DNA of 39,626 nt from Candidatus Levyibacteriota bacterium (GTDB lineage Bacteria > Patescibacteriota > Microgenomatia > Levybacterales > UBA12049). The stretch's first letter is position 1. Every line of letters starts with the position of its first letter. Both the position numbers and the translations under genes were made by a program. Under the pieces are notes generated by a model that was given only the letters and a program-made list of their open reading frames with translations, searched no databases and was not told the origin of the DNA. Below, piece after piece: positions 18,035 through 27,489 of this stretch. The stretch spans positions 1 through 39,626 of the forward strand of contig JACPGQ010000031.1 of NCBI GenBank assembly GCA_016188975.1, in the 5' to 3' direction.

Positions 18035-19093
18035 ATGACGCAAGAAATACCTGTCATTTACACAGAAGCGTCTTTCAGCCATAGGCCTCAATATGAGGTT
18101 TTTCGAGGTGAGAAAGAGCCACATGCAGAAACAGTAGAACGTGTAGAGAACATATTGCAAGCGCTTCGAGCGTCAGGTTTTACGCATATTAATACAACAA
18201 CGATAGACGGTATGCCATGGATTGAGCAAGTTCATGATGCTGCGTACCTGGACTTCCTCAAACAGACATCAGATAACGTTGACGCTTCTGTAGCGGACAA
18301 AGGCGTAAAACCTGGAGATGTAAAAGCTATTTATCCTTCAGTCCATCCATATGTTCCCAATCCTCGAGCAACCAATCCTCTTGCTGAACGCGGAAAGTAT
18401 ATGTTTGACATGTATACGCCGATTATGCAAGGAACATATGAGGTAGCAGTAGAATCAGCAGCTTGCGCTGTTGCGGGAGCAAAATTACTAAAAGACGGAG
18501 AAAAGCAGGTATATGCCTTAACCCGTCCTCCAGGACACCATGCAGAAGAAGCTATGATGGGTGGTTATTGCTATATCAATAACGCTGCGGTCGCTGCTCA
18601 ATACTTGAGGTCAGCTGGTGCAGATCGAGTGGCTATTTTTGACTTTGACATCCATCATGGCAATGGTACGCAAAATATTTTTTATGGCAGAGACGATGTG
18701 TTCTTTGCTTCGATTCATGCATCTCCTGATATAAAATTTCCGTTTTATACTGGATATGAAGACGAACATGGTGAAGGTGATGGGGCTGGATTCAACTATA
18801 ATATTCCGTTACCTGAAGGAATTGATGATGCTACCTATGATGTCCACGTTGCCAAAGTTCTTAAACGAATCAGAGACTTTCACCCCAACTACCTTGTTGT
18901 ATCAGCCGGATTTGATACTCACGCGAAAGACCCGATAGGCGCATTCAGATTAACAACAGATTATTTTGGAAAACTTGGAAAAGATATTGCTTCCCTAGAG
19001 TTTCCAACACTAACAGTTCAAGAAGGTGGGTATGCTACTGACGTATTAGGAGAAAACGTTGTGTCCTATCTTAAAGGGTTCAGGGAGAGATAA
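18035..19093 (+). CDS. acetylpolyamine amidohydrolase / histone-deacetylase-family protein
   Basis: LTRPPGHHAEEAMMGGYCYINNAAVAAQYL, VAIFDFDIHHGNGTQNIFY, VVSAGFDTHAKDPIG, QEGGY. Confidence 0.92.
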   Translation: MTQEIPVIYTEASFSHRPQYEVFRGEKEPHAETVERVENILQALRASGFTHINTTTIDGMPWIEQVHDAAYLDFLKQTSDNVDASVADKGVKPGDVKAIYPSVHPYVPNPRATNPLAERGKYMFDMYTPIMQGTYEVAVESAACAVAGAKLLKDGEKQVYALTRPPGHHAEEAMMGGYCYINNAAVAAQYLRSAGADRVAIFDFDIHHGNGTQNIFYGRDDVFFASIHASPDIKFPFYTGYEDEHGEGDGAGFNYNIPLPEGIDDATYDVHVAKVLKRIRDFHPNYLVVSAGFDTHAKDPIGAFRLTTDYFGKLGKDIASLEFPTLTVQEGGYATDVLGENVVSYLKGFRER

Positions 19094-19121
19094 ACATGAA
19101 TACGTCTTACTAAACCATCTC

Positions 19122-20216
19122 TTAAACGGTAACCAACGAAAAGAGCACCTCTGTCAATTTCACTAAATCATTGACGTTCACTGTCTCTCGCACAGTGTGC
19201 GTATACTTCGTTCCATCTGCCATATTTACCATCATGATTCCATGCTCAGCAAAGATGTTAGCCTCATAACAACCCCACGCTTCTTCAAATTGTGGTTCTA
19301 ACCCGTGTTGTCGAAAGATTGCGGCTGCACGTTGAAGGAAAGGATCTTGGGGATCGAAGCGATATCCTCCATTTTCATTTACAATGTCAACTTCTGCGTG
19401 AGAACCCAATCTCTGAGCAGAATCTTCAAATACTGTTCTTATAAGGGTAGACTGCGAACCTAATTCCTCGGGACTCATACTTCGAATCTCTCCTTTTACA
19501 ATAAGTTCACCTGGGATAGTATTTCGAGTTCCCTTTTCTTGTCCGGCCTGTATATATCCGATGTTTACCAAAGTATCAGCACTAATTCGGCCCAAACGAA
19601 TTCCCTCTAAACCATTCTGGAAGATTACAACTGCGTTTTGAGCAAGATCTGGCCTTGAAGCATGCGAAGACACTCCTGTGATTGCTATGTCAAACCGATT
19701 ATAGTATGGTGATGCAGTAACTACAGTACCCAACACGCTATCGGATTTGTCTAGGATGAAACCTCTCTTGGATCGAATCGTTTCATAATCTAGTCCGTGG
19801 GCGCCGTCGTTCCCCGCTTCTTCACAAACCGTAAATACTAAATCCAGAGGATGGTGAGTTGTATTCCTTCTTTCTTTAAGACGAGTCACTGTTTCAAGAA
19901 TAACAGTTAGTGCAGCCTTGTTATCTGCACCAAGAATAGTATCACCAGCGGAGAAGATGTTCCCATCACCATCAACTCTTGGTCGAATTCCCCGACCGGG
20001 CTCGACAGTATCCAAATGGGCATTAAGCATAAACGGTTCTTTGCTATCGTCACCGGGCAAAAATGACCGAACGTTTCCGACAGGATCGATAGCAGCTGTC
20101 AAACCAATCGCTTCGAGACGTCTTACTACATCTGTCGCCATCGGCTGCTCAAAACCAGTAGGACTATCTATTTGAACAAGTTGTGTGAAGGTTTCTGCAA
20201 TTCGCTCTACGCTCAT
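19122..20216 (-). CDS. M20-family peptidase, peptidase T-like
   Basis: NAHLDTVEPGRGI, ILGADNKAALTVIL, VCEEAGNDGAHGLD. Confidence 0.87.
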   Translation of the reverse strand: MSVERIAETFTQLVQIDSPTGFEQPMATDVVRRLEAIGLTAAIDPVGNVRSFLPGDDSKEPFMLNAHLDTVEPGRGIRPRVDGDGNIFSAGDTILGADNKAALTVILETVTRLKERRNTTHHPLDLVFTVCEEAGNDGAHGLDYETIRSKRGFILDKSDSVLGTVVTASPYYNRFDIAITGVSSHASRPDLAQNAVVIFQNGLEGIRLGRISADTLVNIGYIQAGQEKGTRNTIPGELIVKGEIRSMSPEELGSQSTLIRTVFEDSAQRLGSHAEVDIVNENGGYRFDPQDPFLQRAAAIFRQHGLEPQFEEAWGCYEANIFAEHGIMMVNMADGTKYTHTVRETVNVNDLVKLTEVLFSLVTV

Positions 20217-20249
20217 CGTTTATTTTATTCTTATGGAGTTAATGTTGGG

Positions 20250-22607
20250 TTATGATGACCCGTTAGGTGTCGCCTGTCTTTGTAAGACGTAGTTATTCCT
20301 TCTTCCTCCCTCGACACGTTCTGTAAGAAACGCACTTGCAATATAAGATGGGAAGTAGCTCACTCCAACTTTTCGATAAAAAGCTCTCCATTCAACTTGT
20401 TGATCACTTGGTAGTCCTTCCTCATCTTCTGGAGCAGGAAGCAAAACCATATCTGCATCAGGAAAATGGTCTGCGGCAATGACCGGAAGCGTTTCATGAT
20501 CTAATGGATCCCTCTCAATTTTATTAGTCATTCTGTCAACTATTGCCGCTGGATCACTGATGTCCCATGAAGCGAGGAACCGATCGCCACTCAAACCACC
20601 ACCATAGGGATCTTCCTCATAAGACACGACACGTGCTCCCATTTTCCTCAAATAGACGTTCGCGTTTCTCACCTTCAATGGATCATATGTGAAGAGAAGT
20701 TTTTCGACATTTGCCTTTGCTGCTTCCAAAAAGAGAACCTTAATTGCATCATACCCAATACCTTTATCTCGTAGATCTTCACGGACTCCGATCATATCAA
20801 GAAGAAATGTTCCTTTCTCAGCAGTGGGCCAGGTATAGGAAAACCCAACAACTTCGCCAGCGGCATCCATCGTTGCGATAACAAATCCACCCAATTTATT
20901 AAGTGTTGCAAGCATGTGTCCCGGACACGCATCGCTTTCAGAGAGATCAAACGCATCTTGCTGTAATGGCACAGTTTTTTCCAAATCCTTCGGGTTCGTA
21001 ACCCTACTGAATGTATACATCTGCCCATCTATCTCTTTTGTGTATCCTTCGTCTATTGTGGTAAAACCTAATCGTTCGGCAATATCTACCTGATCCTTCT
21101 CCTGCCTTTTATCTCCTGTCTCTGAAGTCTTTGCGTTATTTCCGCTTTTCGGTTTCAATGTTGGAAAATAGATTGTCTGCCTTATATGATCTGTGTCTGT
21201 AAGAAGCATGGTCCACCTATCAATTGAAATGCCAATTCCTGCTTGTGGAGGCATGCCATACTCTTGAGCAAGAAGATAATCTTCATCAAACGGCATAGCG
21301 TCTTCGTCACCTTGACTTCTCTTCGTCCGCTCTAACTCAAAACGTACTCGCTGATCACGTGGATCATTAAGCTCCGTATATGCGTTCATGACCTCTATCC
21401 CACCAACGTACGCTTCAAATCGCTGTGCAATATCAGGGTTATGCGGATCTCGTTTCGCCAGGGCGCTTGTATCAGCCGGATAATCCATGACAAACGTTGG
21501 TTGCATAAGCTCATCCCCCCACAACTCCTCAAACAGATTCACTAAGAGATCACCTCTTGTGAAACCTGTTACGTCATGTGCTGCTGCGATAACCCGGAGC
21601 TGATCGTCTGGAATTTCATCTGGATCAAGTCCTAATTTCTCTCGAATTCCTTCTCGTATAGGAAGCCTTCTCCAGGGAGTTTTCACATCAATCATTCGAC
21701 TACCAAAGTTAATCTGAGTACCTCCTGTGATCTCTCGAGTAATACCTTCCATCATTTGTTCTGCCATCTGCATCAAATCTCTGTAATCCCAGAACGGTTT
21801 GTAGAGCTCAACCATAGTAAATTCAGGATTATGTGTCCTATCCATTCCCTCATTGCGAAAATCCCTGGCAAACTCAAAGACACCATTATAGTATCCTCCA
21901 ACTGTCATTCGTTTAAGGTATAACTCGTTTGCAATTCTCATATACACTTTTGTTTTAAGAGCGTTATGATAGCTCTCAAAGGGTTTTGCGTAGGCACCTC
22001 CATATGTTGTATCAAGAATTGGGGTTTCCATCTCAGTTGCTCCGACAACGTTTGTAAAATAATCCCTCATGCCATCTACAATCCGTGAACGGACACGGAA
22101 CCGTTCTCTTGCATCCGGGTTAACAAGTGTATCTAAATATCGCTGTCTCTGTTGGGTCTCTGGATCAGTGACCTCTTGAGGAATTGGACGTAGCGACTTT
22201 GCCTGCATTACCATTTCACTTGAAAAGATAGAGATCTCCCCGGCTTGTGTCTTCTCAAGTACTCCCGTAGTGCCAACAAAATCTCCTTCACTGAAGTAAT
22301 CTCTGAATAGCCTGTATTCGGGGGTCACTAACGTCCGTTTATTTATAACAGATTGAAGTATTGCCGTCTGATCATCCAAATCAACAAACGAGATATTGCC
22401 GTGAACTCGTTTCCCAATCATTCTCCCGACTGCCTGGACCTCTTGGCCTTGAAGAGTATAGAAGCTATCGTGAAGCTGTGAAAGGGTATGTGTGGGCCTA
22501 TGTGGTTCTGCTGGAAATAGATCAATCCCTGCTTGCTCTAAAGCATCTGCTTGGGCAAGACGTTGTTCATACGCCTCATTTGTTTGAGCCATAAATATTG
22601 TTGGCAA
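20250..22607 (-). CDS. second class II LysRS with C-terminal GNAT acetyltransferase-like domain
   Basis: OB-fold VGRMIGKRVHGNISFVDLDD; motif 2 FARDFRNEGMDRTHNPEFTMVEL; motif 3 GIGISIDRWTMLLT; C-term LLDMIGVREDLRDKGIGYDAIKVLFLEAAKANVEKLLFTYDPLKVRNANVYLRKMGARVVSYEEDPYGG. Confidence 0.9.
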   Translation of the reverse strand: MPTIFMAQTNEAYEQRLAQADALEQAGIDLFPAEPHRPTHTLSQLHDSFYTLQGQEVQAVGRMIGKRVHGNISFVDLDDQTAILQSVINKRTLVTPEYRLFRDYFSEGDFVGTTGVLEKTQAGEISIFSSEMVMQAKSLRPIPQEVTDPETQQRQRYLDTLVNPDARERFRVRSRIVDGMRDYFTNVVGATEMETPILDTTYGGAYAKPFESYHNALKTKVYMRIANELYLKRMTVGGYYNGVFEFARDFRNEGMDRTHNPEFTMVELYKPFWDYRDLMQMAEQMMEGITREITGGTQINFGSRMIDVKTPWRRLPIREGIREKLGLDPDEIPDDQLRVIAAAHDVTGFTRGDLLVNLFEELWGDELMQPTFVMDYPADTSALAKRDPHNPDIAQRFEAYVGGIEVMNAYTELNDPRDQRVRFELERTKRSQGDEDAMPFDEDYLLAQEYGMPPQAGIGISIDRWTMLLTDTDHIRQTIYFPTLKPKSGNNAKTSETGDKRQEKDQVDIAERLGFTTIDEGYTKEIDGQMYTFSRVTNPKDLEKTVPLQQDAFDLSESDACPGHMLATLNKLGGFVIATMDAAGEVVGFSYTWPTAEKGTFLLDMIGVREDLRDKGIGYDAIKVLFLEAAKANVEKLLFTYDPLKVRNANVYLRKMGARVVSYEEDPYGGGLSGDRFLASWDISDPAAIVDRMTNKIERDPLDHETLPVIAADHFPDADMVLLPAPEDEEGLPSDQQVEWRAFYRKVGVSYFPSYIASAFLTERVEGGRRNNYVLQRQATPNGSS

Positions 22608-22865
22608 TGATTATAACATACATTCATAGAATTGCTAGTCTAATAGCTTATTCGTGGTCTACTCCTACACTTTTATTCTTAACGTTTATGTCATTATTAA
22701 TATGATGCTCAGTTTTGCTATGCCTCTAGTACCTCAACGAAGCACTGCTAGCAAACTTAAATTAAGGCATAGAAAGCTTGCAAATCCGAGCTTATTTGAT
22801 ATATAATCTCGAAGTTTGGAGCTTGAACAATAAAAAATTTATTTGTAAAACTCTAGAAAGGTACA

Positions 22866-23780
22866 ATGCAAGTAAAACAAGAAAATCCGCTCCCAGATCC
22901 TACCATTGCCGCGGCTGATCGTGGAGGCATATCTCCCTTGTCTCCTGATAAGCTAAAAATTGTAGATGCTTCTTTCACAGTAAGCTCCATTGACCAAGCC
23001 TTGCAATATGGAATGACTCCTGAAGACGTTTTGCGGGTTTGTCAGGGTGTATCTCAGATGATTGATGATTACAATAGTGATCATCCTTCTGAAATGCTCT
23101 CTAAGTCTCCAGAAACTCTCCTTAAACAGCTCGGGCAGGGCCTCTCGTGTTTGATAGTGTCAAAAATGGATGAAGAATATTTCCCGCTTTATCACGGATC
23201 AATTTATCCTGTTTTTGAAGAAGGTGAAGAACAAATTCTCGGAACACAACTCGTAGAGTTTGGTTCAGCAATAACTCATCCCGAATTCAGGAGAGGTTAT
23301 AGGCTAGGTTCAAGAGGTGCCCAAAATCGACTACGCATGATTCAATCACTGGGCAGTGAAGACGTCGCTGTTGCAGGCATTACAACAGTCAAACGACTTC
23401 TCACTGGCCATCTTTGGGGGAACCTTGATGTAAGACCAGTTAGTTTCTGGGAATACCCATACACAGCTTATTTGACCAATACTTGTGAGAAAGCGTCGGA
23501 GAGGTTCGGTCACGAGAGCTGTGGGTACAGAAGAGGTGTGGATGAAAGTACCCCAGATGATTTAAGCGCGCTCTTCATCGATCCAAAAGACAACCCCACT
23601 ATTCCTTGTACACTCCTCGCTACAGATCCTCAAATACTAAGAGGTTTGGAGACTAGATGTCAAGATCTTCACGCAGAGCTGGGCGGAGTGCCTCTTTTTG
23701 AAGGAGATATATCAGTAAATGATTATCAACGAGCAGCTTGGTTTTTTGACCAAGTCACTATGCTTGCCAAACGCAATTAA
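22866..23780 (+). CDS. unknown protein, possibly divergent GNAT-like
   Basis: LVEFGSAITHPEFRRGYRLGSRGAQNRLRMIQSLG...TCEKASERFGHESCGYRRGV suggests GNAT-like fold; weak. Confidence 0.4.
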   Translation: MQVKQENPLPDPTIAAADRGGISPLSPDKLKIVDASFTVSSIDQALQYGMTPEDVLRVCQGVSQMIDDYNSDHPSEMLSKSPETLLKQLGQGLSCLIVSKMDEEYFPLYHGSIYPVFEEGEEQILGTQLVEFGSAITHPEFRRGYRLGSRGAQNRLRMIQSLGSEDVAVAGITTVKRLLTGHLWGNLDVRPVSFWEYPYTAYLTNTCEKASERFGHESCGYRRGVDESTPDDLSALFIDPKDNPTIPCTLLATDPQILRGLETRCQDLHAELGGVPLFEGDISVNDYQRAAWFFDQVTMLAKRN

Positions 23781-23822
23781 GGAAATTTTGCCTGCCCACA
23801 CAAGTTTATTCAAAAAAACGTT

Positions 23823-25310
23823 ATGCCGAAAATTGAAACCCACCCTGGAGAAAGTAGTGTAATTGAGCAGACAGCCAAATCCCTTGAGCAACAAGTGGCA
23901 GGGAAAGTGTTAGTGCAATTCGATAGATTTGGCCAAGCGATGAGAAATACATATTCTCTCAAGGAATTCGGATTCCTTGTTCCAGACCTTGCAGTTTGTC
24001 ACTATGATACATGGTACCCCGACGGAGAGGGGGCCGGAACCACGCAGGTTTTTTCTCGAGAAAGATTAGAGAAACAAAGAACAAAACAAAGTGGAACCCT
24101 TTATGATCTGCCATTTGCAACACAGATAAGAAACTTCTTATCGGAAAATCCACGACTACCTCTTTTCAAAGTCTGGTTCTCTACCAGCGCAAGACAACAA
24201 CTGGCTCAGGAATTTGGGGCAGTTGTTTTATCTGTTTCCCCTGAAAAAAGAGACTACATTGAGGGAAAAACTAATCTTCCGCATATACTTGAAGCAGCCG
24301 GCGTTGACGAAAGGTGCAGACTATCCAGCTTCTCTTTTCCCGACGCTTCGGCTGTGCCAAGCTACGAAGAGATAAGGGGTGTATTCGGCGACATGCTTGT
24401 TATCCAAGGTAAATCCATAGGTGGAGATGGGACAAAAATAGTCAGGGATAGAGGTGAACTTGATGAAGCAAAACAGACATTAACAGGCGCGATAAAAGTG
24501 ACTGAATACTTTCCTGGTTACTCATCAAATACTACCGTAGTAACAGTTCCAAATGACAGCGGTGATTGTAATGTCTATGTAGATCTCCCTTCTCATAAGC
24601 CAACAGGGATTGCCGAAGTTGGCGTCCATGAAACCTTAGGAGCTGGGAACGACTGGTCTCAAGCTTTCCCAGAAGAATTGCTGCAACAATTTGTTTCCTC
24701 TGTAGAGGCATTGGGGAATTATCTCTATCATGAGCATGGCCTGGTTGGGATTTGGGGCGTCGACTCCATTTGGTCAGATATGTGCGTCAAAATTAACGAG
24801 ATAAATTGCCGTTTGCAAGGTACGACTGAAGCATCTGCTGTAAATCAAATCTTAAGAGGATTCCCGCCTTTCATAGCACTGCATCTTCTGTCTTTTTTAG
24901 GCGGAGATACATCATTCCTTCCTTCACAATCTGCATTTAATAGAGAAACAGTACAATTAGCCTCAAGCGACCATCCTGCTCCTTACTACATCAAGATAAA
25001 AGCAAAATATGATTACCCCATTAAGCTAACCGACGTTGCGACTAAAAGTGGAAAATACGCCTTAGAGAACGGCGTATTGGTATTTGTAGAGGAAGCTGTT
25101 GCTGACACCGCTGCCCAATTAGAGAATAGCGAGGTTATCTTAGCTGATCTCCCTTTACCCGATAGTATTTGCCATCCAGACTCTGAGCTTTGTACTATTA
25201 CTGGAATTACAGAGCAAACAATTTTCGATGATGCTCGACATCTATCAGAAATAGGAGCTGTGCTCGTTGACGGAGTGTATAACAAATTTGAGCGGTATGA
25301 AGGGAGCTAA
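23823..25310 (+). CDS. ATP-grasp-fold ligase-like protein
   Basis: MLVIQGKSIGGDGTKIVRD, IKVTEYFPGYSSNTTVVTVP, GIWGVDSIWSDMCVKINEINCRLQGTTEAS. Confidence 0.7.
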   Translation: MPKIETHPGESSVIEQTAKSLEQQVAGKVLVQFDRFGQAMRNTYSLKEFGFLVPDLAVCHYDTWYPDGEGAGTTQVFSRERLEKQRTKQSGTLYDLPFATQIRNFLSENPRLPLFKVWFSTSARQQLAQEFGAVVLSVSPEKRDYIEGKTNLPHILEAAGVDERCRLSSFSFPDASAVPSYEEIRGVFGDMLVIQGKSIGGDGTKIVRDRGELDEAKQTLTGAIKVTEYFPGYSSNTTVVTVPNDSGDCNVYVDLPSHKPTGIAEVGVHETLGAGNDWSQAFPEELLQQFVSSVEALGNYLYHEHGLVGIWGVDSIWSDMCVKINEINCRLQGTTEASAVNQILRGFPPFIALHLLSFLGGDTSFLPSQSAFNRETVQLASSDHPAPYYIKIKAKYDYPIKLTDVATKSGKYALENGVLVFVEEAVADTAAQLENSEVILADLPLPDSICHPDSELCTITGITEQTIFDDARHLSEIGAVLVDGVYNKFERYEGS

Positions 25311-25318
25311 GACGTTGC

Positions 25319-26182
25319 ATGAACCAGCATGAAAATTTGACCACGGAAATTGGCCCAGACGCAGATGTATATATCAACAGAGCCGCAACCCTATTGCCTC
25401 AGTTTCTCGATGTCGCAACGGACGTATTTAGAAGTGGATTTCAAAATAGACATATAGCAGTCTCTGAGAAATCGCCTCGAGATTTCGTAACAGAAGTTGA
25501 CAAAAAGATTGAGGGCTTATTTCTACAATGGGCTCAAGCGAACTTCCCTGATGCAAATGTGTTTGGTGAGGAAGATGGAATCTCGACGCAAAATACCGAA
25601 TCGGACTGGCTGTATGCAATAGATCCAGTTGACGCCACAACAAACTACATAAATGGAGATCCGGAGTGCTCAACTGTCGTATCTCTTCGCTATAAAGAAG
25701 ATCCTGTTCTAGCCGTATGCAGATTACCCATGAAGAATGAGGAATACGTCGCACGAAAAGGCCGGGGTGTCCAAAGGAACGGTGAGGTTATTACACCACC
25801 CATCCGCGAAGGAAGACTTGACAGGAATATCCTAATTATCCCTCGTTTTAAAACTTTGGGTCGAATGCAAAATGTTGTTGGAAATCTTTGGGATAAAGTG
25901 GGAGGAGTACACATGAAAATGTCTTGTATTGCAGAAGTCTGCGATGTCATTTCTGGAAAAGCAGGCCTCGGTGTTTGGCTTGGCATGGGACCGCAAGAAT
26001 GGCCAGCAGCCTATCTTTTTGCTGAAGAGAGTGGCTGTGAGATAGCAACACTTGAAAATAGGTCTGAAGCCTTCGACTATTCGGGGATGGGCAAAAGAAA
26101 CGTTATAATAGCAGGAAATAAATTGATTTTTGATCAAGCCAAAGATCATTTCGGACTGCCTGAGTCTTTTCCGCTACAATAA
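25319..26182 (+). CDS. inositol monophosphatase-family phosphatase
   Basis: SPRDFVTEVDKKIE, VFGEEDG, YAIDPVDATTNYINGDP, QEWPAAYLFAEESG. Confidence 0.85.
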   Translation: MNQHENLTTEIGPDADVYINRAATLLPQFLDVATDVFRSGFQNRHIAVSEKSPRDFVTEVDKKIEGLFLQWAQANFPDANVFGEEDGISTQNTESDWLYAIDPVDATTNYINGDPECSTVVSLRYKEDPVLAVCRLPMKNEEYVARKGRGVQRNGEVITPPIREGRLDRNILIIPRFKTLGRMQNVVGNLWDKVGGVHMKMSCIAEVCDVISGKAGLGVWLGMGPQEWPAAYLFAEESGCEIATLENRSEAFDYSGMGKRNVIIAGNKLIFDQAKDHFGLPESFPLQ

Positions 26183-27298
26183 AGATTGTCCTTCCACATT
26201 TTGCAATAAATCAATAAACATAGCAGAAAGCGTTCGCAAAGAAGAGAGATTCACATATTCATTTTCAACATGTGCATTGCCTCCATCAGGTCCCCAGGTT
26301 AACACAGGAATACCCAAGGAAGCAATCACATTATCATCACCAACCGCGCTATAGGTATCATTGGTAAAACTTTTACCCGTGTGCTTGCGAATAATCTGCT
26401 TTATCAAGTTTTTGTGAGGAAAATCGTAAAATCTGTATGCTTTGAGATACGGTGTTTTTCGGGAAATCAAATTAATACTGACGTTTGCTATCTTCTTCAC
26501 AGCCGCGATAAATTTTTCTTCGTTGTCATTTTTATCTACATATACCTCAATTTGAATCGTTGCCGTGGATGGTGCTGTGATTCCAACACTTTCACTGAAA
26601 ACTCTTCGAATCATGGTGAGTGAATACTGCGATGTAAAGAATGGATGACTTGTGTCATGAAATTTTTTATGGAAAGCGGTAATAAATACAGCCAACTCCA
26701 ATACCGCATCCTTCCCATGCGCGTACTCGGCAACATGAGCTGCATCTGCATGCAAGTTGACTTCATACACACTTCGTCCTGGCCTTGACGTAGGAATATT
26801 ATTGATGCCCAAGCCAAAATTAGGCTCAGGTGAAATCACAAGCTCCACATCTGAAAAGAAATCCTTCCGTTTTTGAACTGCCAGCCATGCTCCTTCCGAA
26901 ATATTCTCTTCGTCAAATGGAAGCAGAACTTTAATGTACCCTGATGTATGTCGGACTGCTTGAAGAAAAGCTGCTATACCCCCTTTCATGTCATAAGCAC
27001 CCAATCCATATAACTTGTCGCCAACAATTTTTCCGGAAAGCGGCTTATACGTCCAAAGACGTTCATCTATGAGCGGAACCGTATCTTGATGGCCATAAAA
27101 CAAAATCGAGCGTTTCCCGCTACCTCTTGTTGCCAAGATATTGAATCTTTTTTTTGTATCCTTAGGATACTGAAACTCTACTTTAAAACCTAGATCCTTA
27201 AGCACATCTACCAGAAATATTCCGGCAGGAGATTCGTTAGGATAATCAGATCTAATGCCAACGAGTTTTTGAGTGAGTTTAGTAATAGTATCGATCAT
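26174..27298 (-). CDS. M20-family metallohydrolase, paralog of 15137-16276
   Basis: LFYGHQDTVPLIDERLW, LGAYDMKGGIAAFL, LLPFDEENISEGAW. Confidence 0.87.
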   Translation of the reverse strand: MIDTITKLTQKLVGIRSDYPNESPAGIFLVDVLKDLGFKVEFQYPKDTKKRFNILATRGSGKRSILFYGHQDTVPLIDERLWTYKPLSGKIVGDKLYGLGAYDMKGGIAAFLQAVRHTSGYIKVLLPFDEENISEGAWLAVQKRKDFFSDVELVISPEPNFGLGINNIPTSRPGRSVYEVNLHADAAHVAEYAHGKDAVLELAVFITAFHKKFHDTSHPFFTSQYSLTMIRRVFSESVGITAPSTATIQIEVYVDKNDNEEKFIAAVKKIANVSINLISRKTPYLKAYRFYDFPHKNLIKQIIRKHTGKSFTNDTYSAVGDDNVIASLGIPVLTWGPDGGNAHVENEYVNLSSLRTLSAMFIDLLQNVEGQSLL

Positions 27299-27383
27299 AT
27301 TAAATACTTTTTAACACTTACAAGTGCAAACGCATAAACGTAATGAATCTCCGTAAAGAATATATCTTTCGATTAAAATAAAA

Positions 27384-27401
27384 ACCCCTCGCCTGAGGGG
27401 T
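27384..27401 (-). terminator. intrinsic terminator/attenuator hairpin
   Basis: minus strand ACCCCTCaggcGAGGGGT followed by TTTTATTTT. Confidence 0.85.
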
Positions 27402-27419
27402 CCTTACAAACACAAAGGC

Positions 27420-27440
27420 AACCCCTACTTAGGAGAGGTT
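27420..27440 (-). promoter_or_regulatory. anti-antiterminator-like hairpin overlapping the leader peptide stop
   Basis: minus strand AACCTCTCCTAAGTAGGGGTT; 3' arm can alternatively pair with the 5' arm of the terminator. Confidence 0.6.
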
Positions 27441-27476
27441 CTTTTTCTTGTTTAATGACGATTGTGCAATATTCAT
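27429..27476 (-). CDS. candidate 15-aa leader peptide MNIAQSSLNKKKNLS
   Basis: ATG AAT ATT GCA CAA TCG TCA TTA AAC AAG AAA AAG AAC CTC TCC TAA, three consecutive Lys codons next to hairpin 1. Confidence 0.65.
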   Translation of the reverse strand: MNIAQSSLNKKKNLS

Positions 27477-27489
27477 AGCGACAACATGG

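Noticed and set aside
22702-22806. 34-codon basic ORF (MMLSFAMPLVPQRSTASKLKLRHRKLANPSLFDI) upstream of 22866, possible third leader or L32-like fragment
   Set aside because: No terminator or alternative hairpins follow it and a likely promoter overlaps its 3' end; insufficient support
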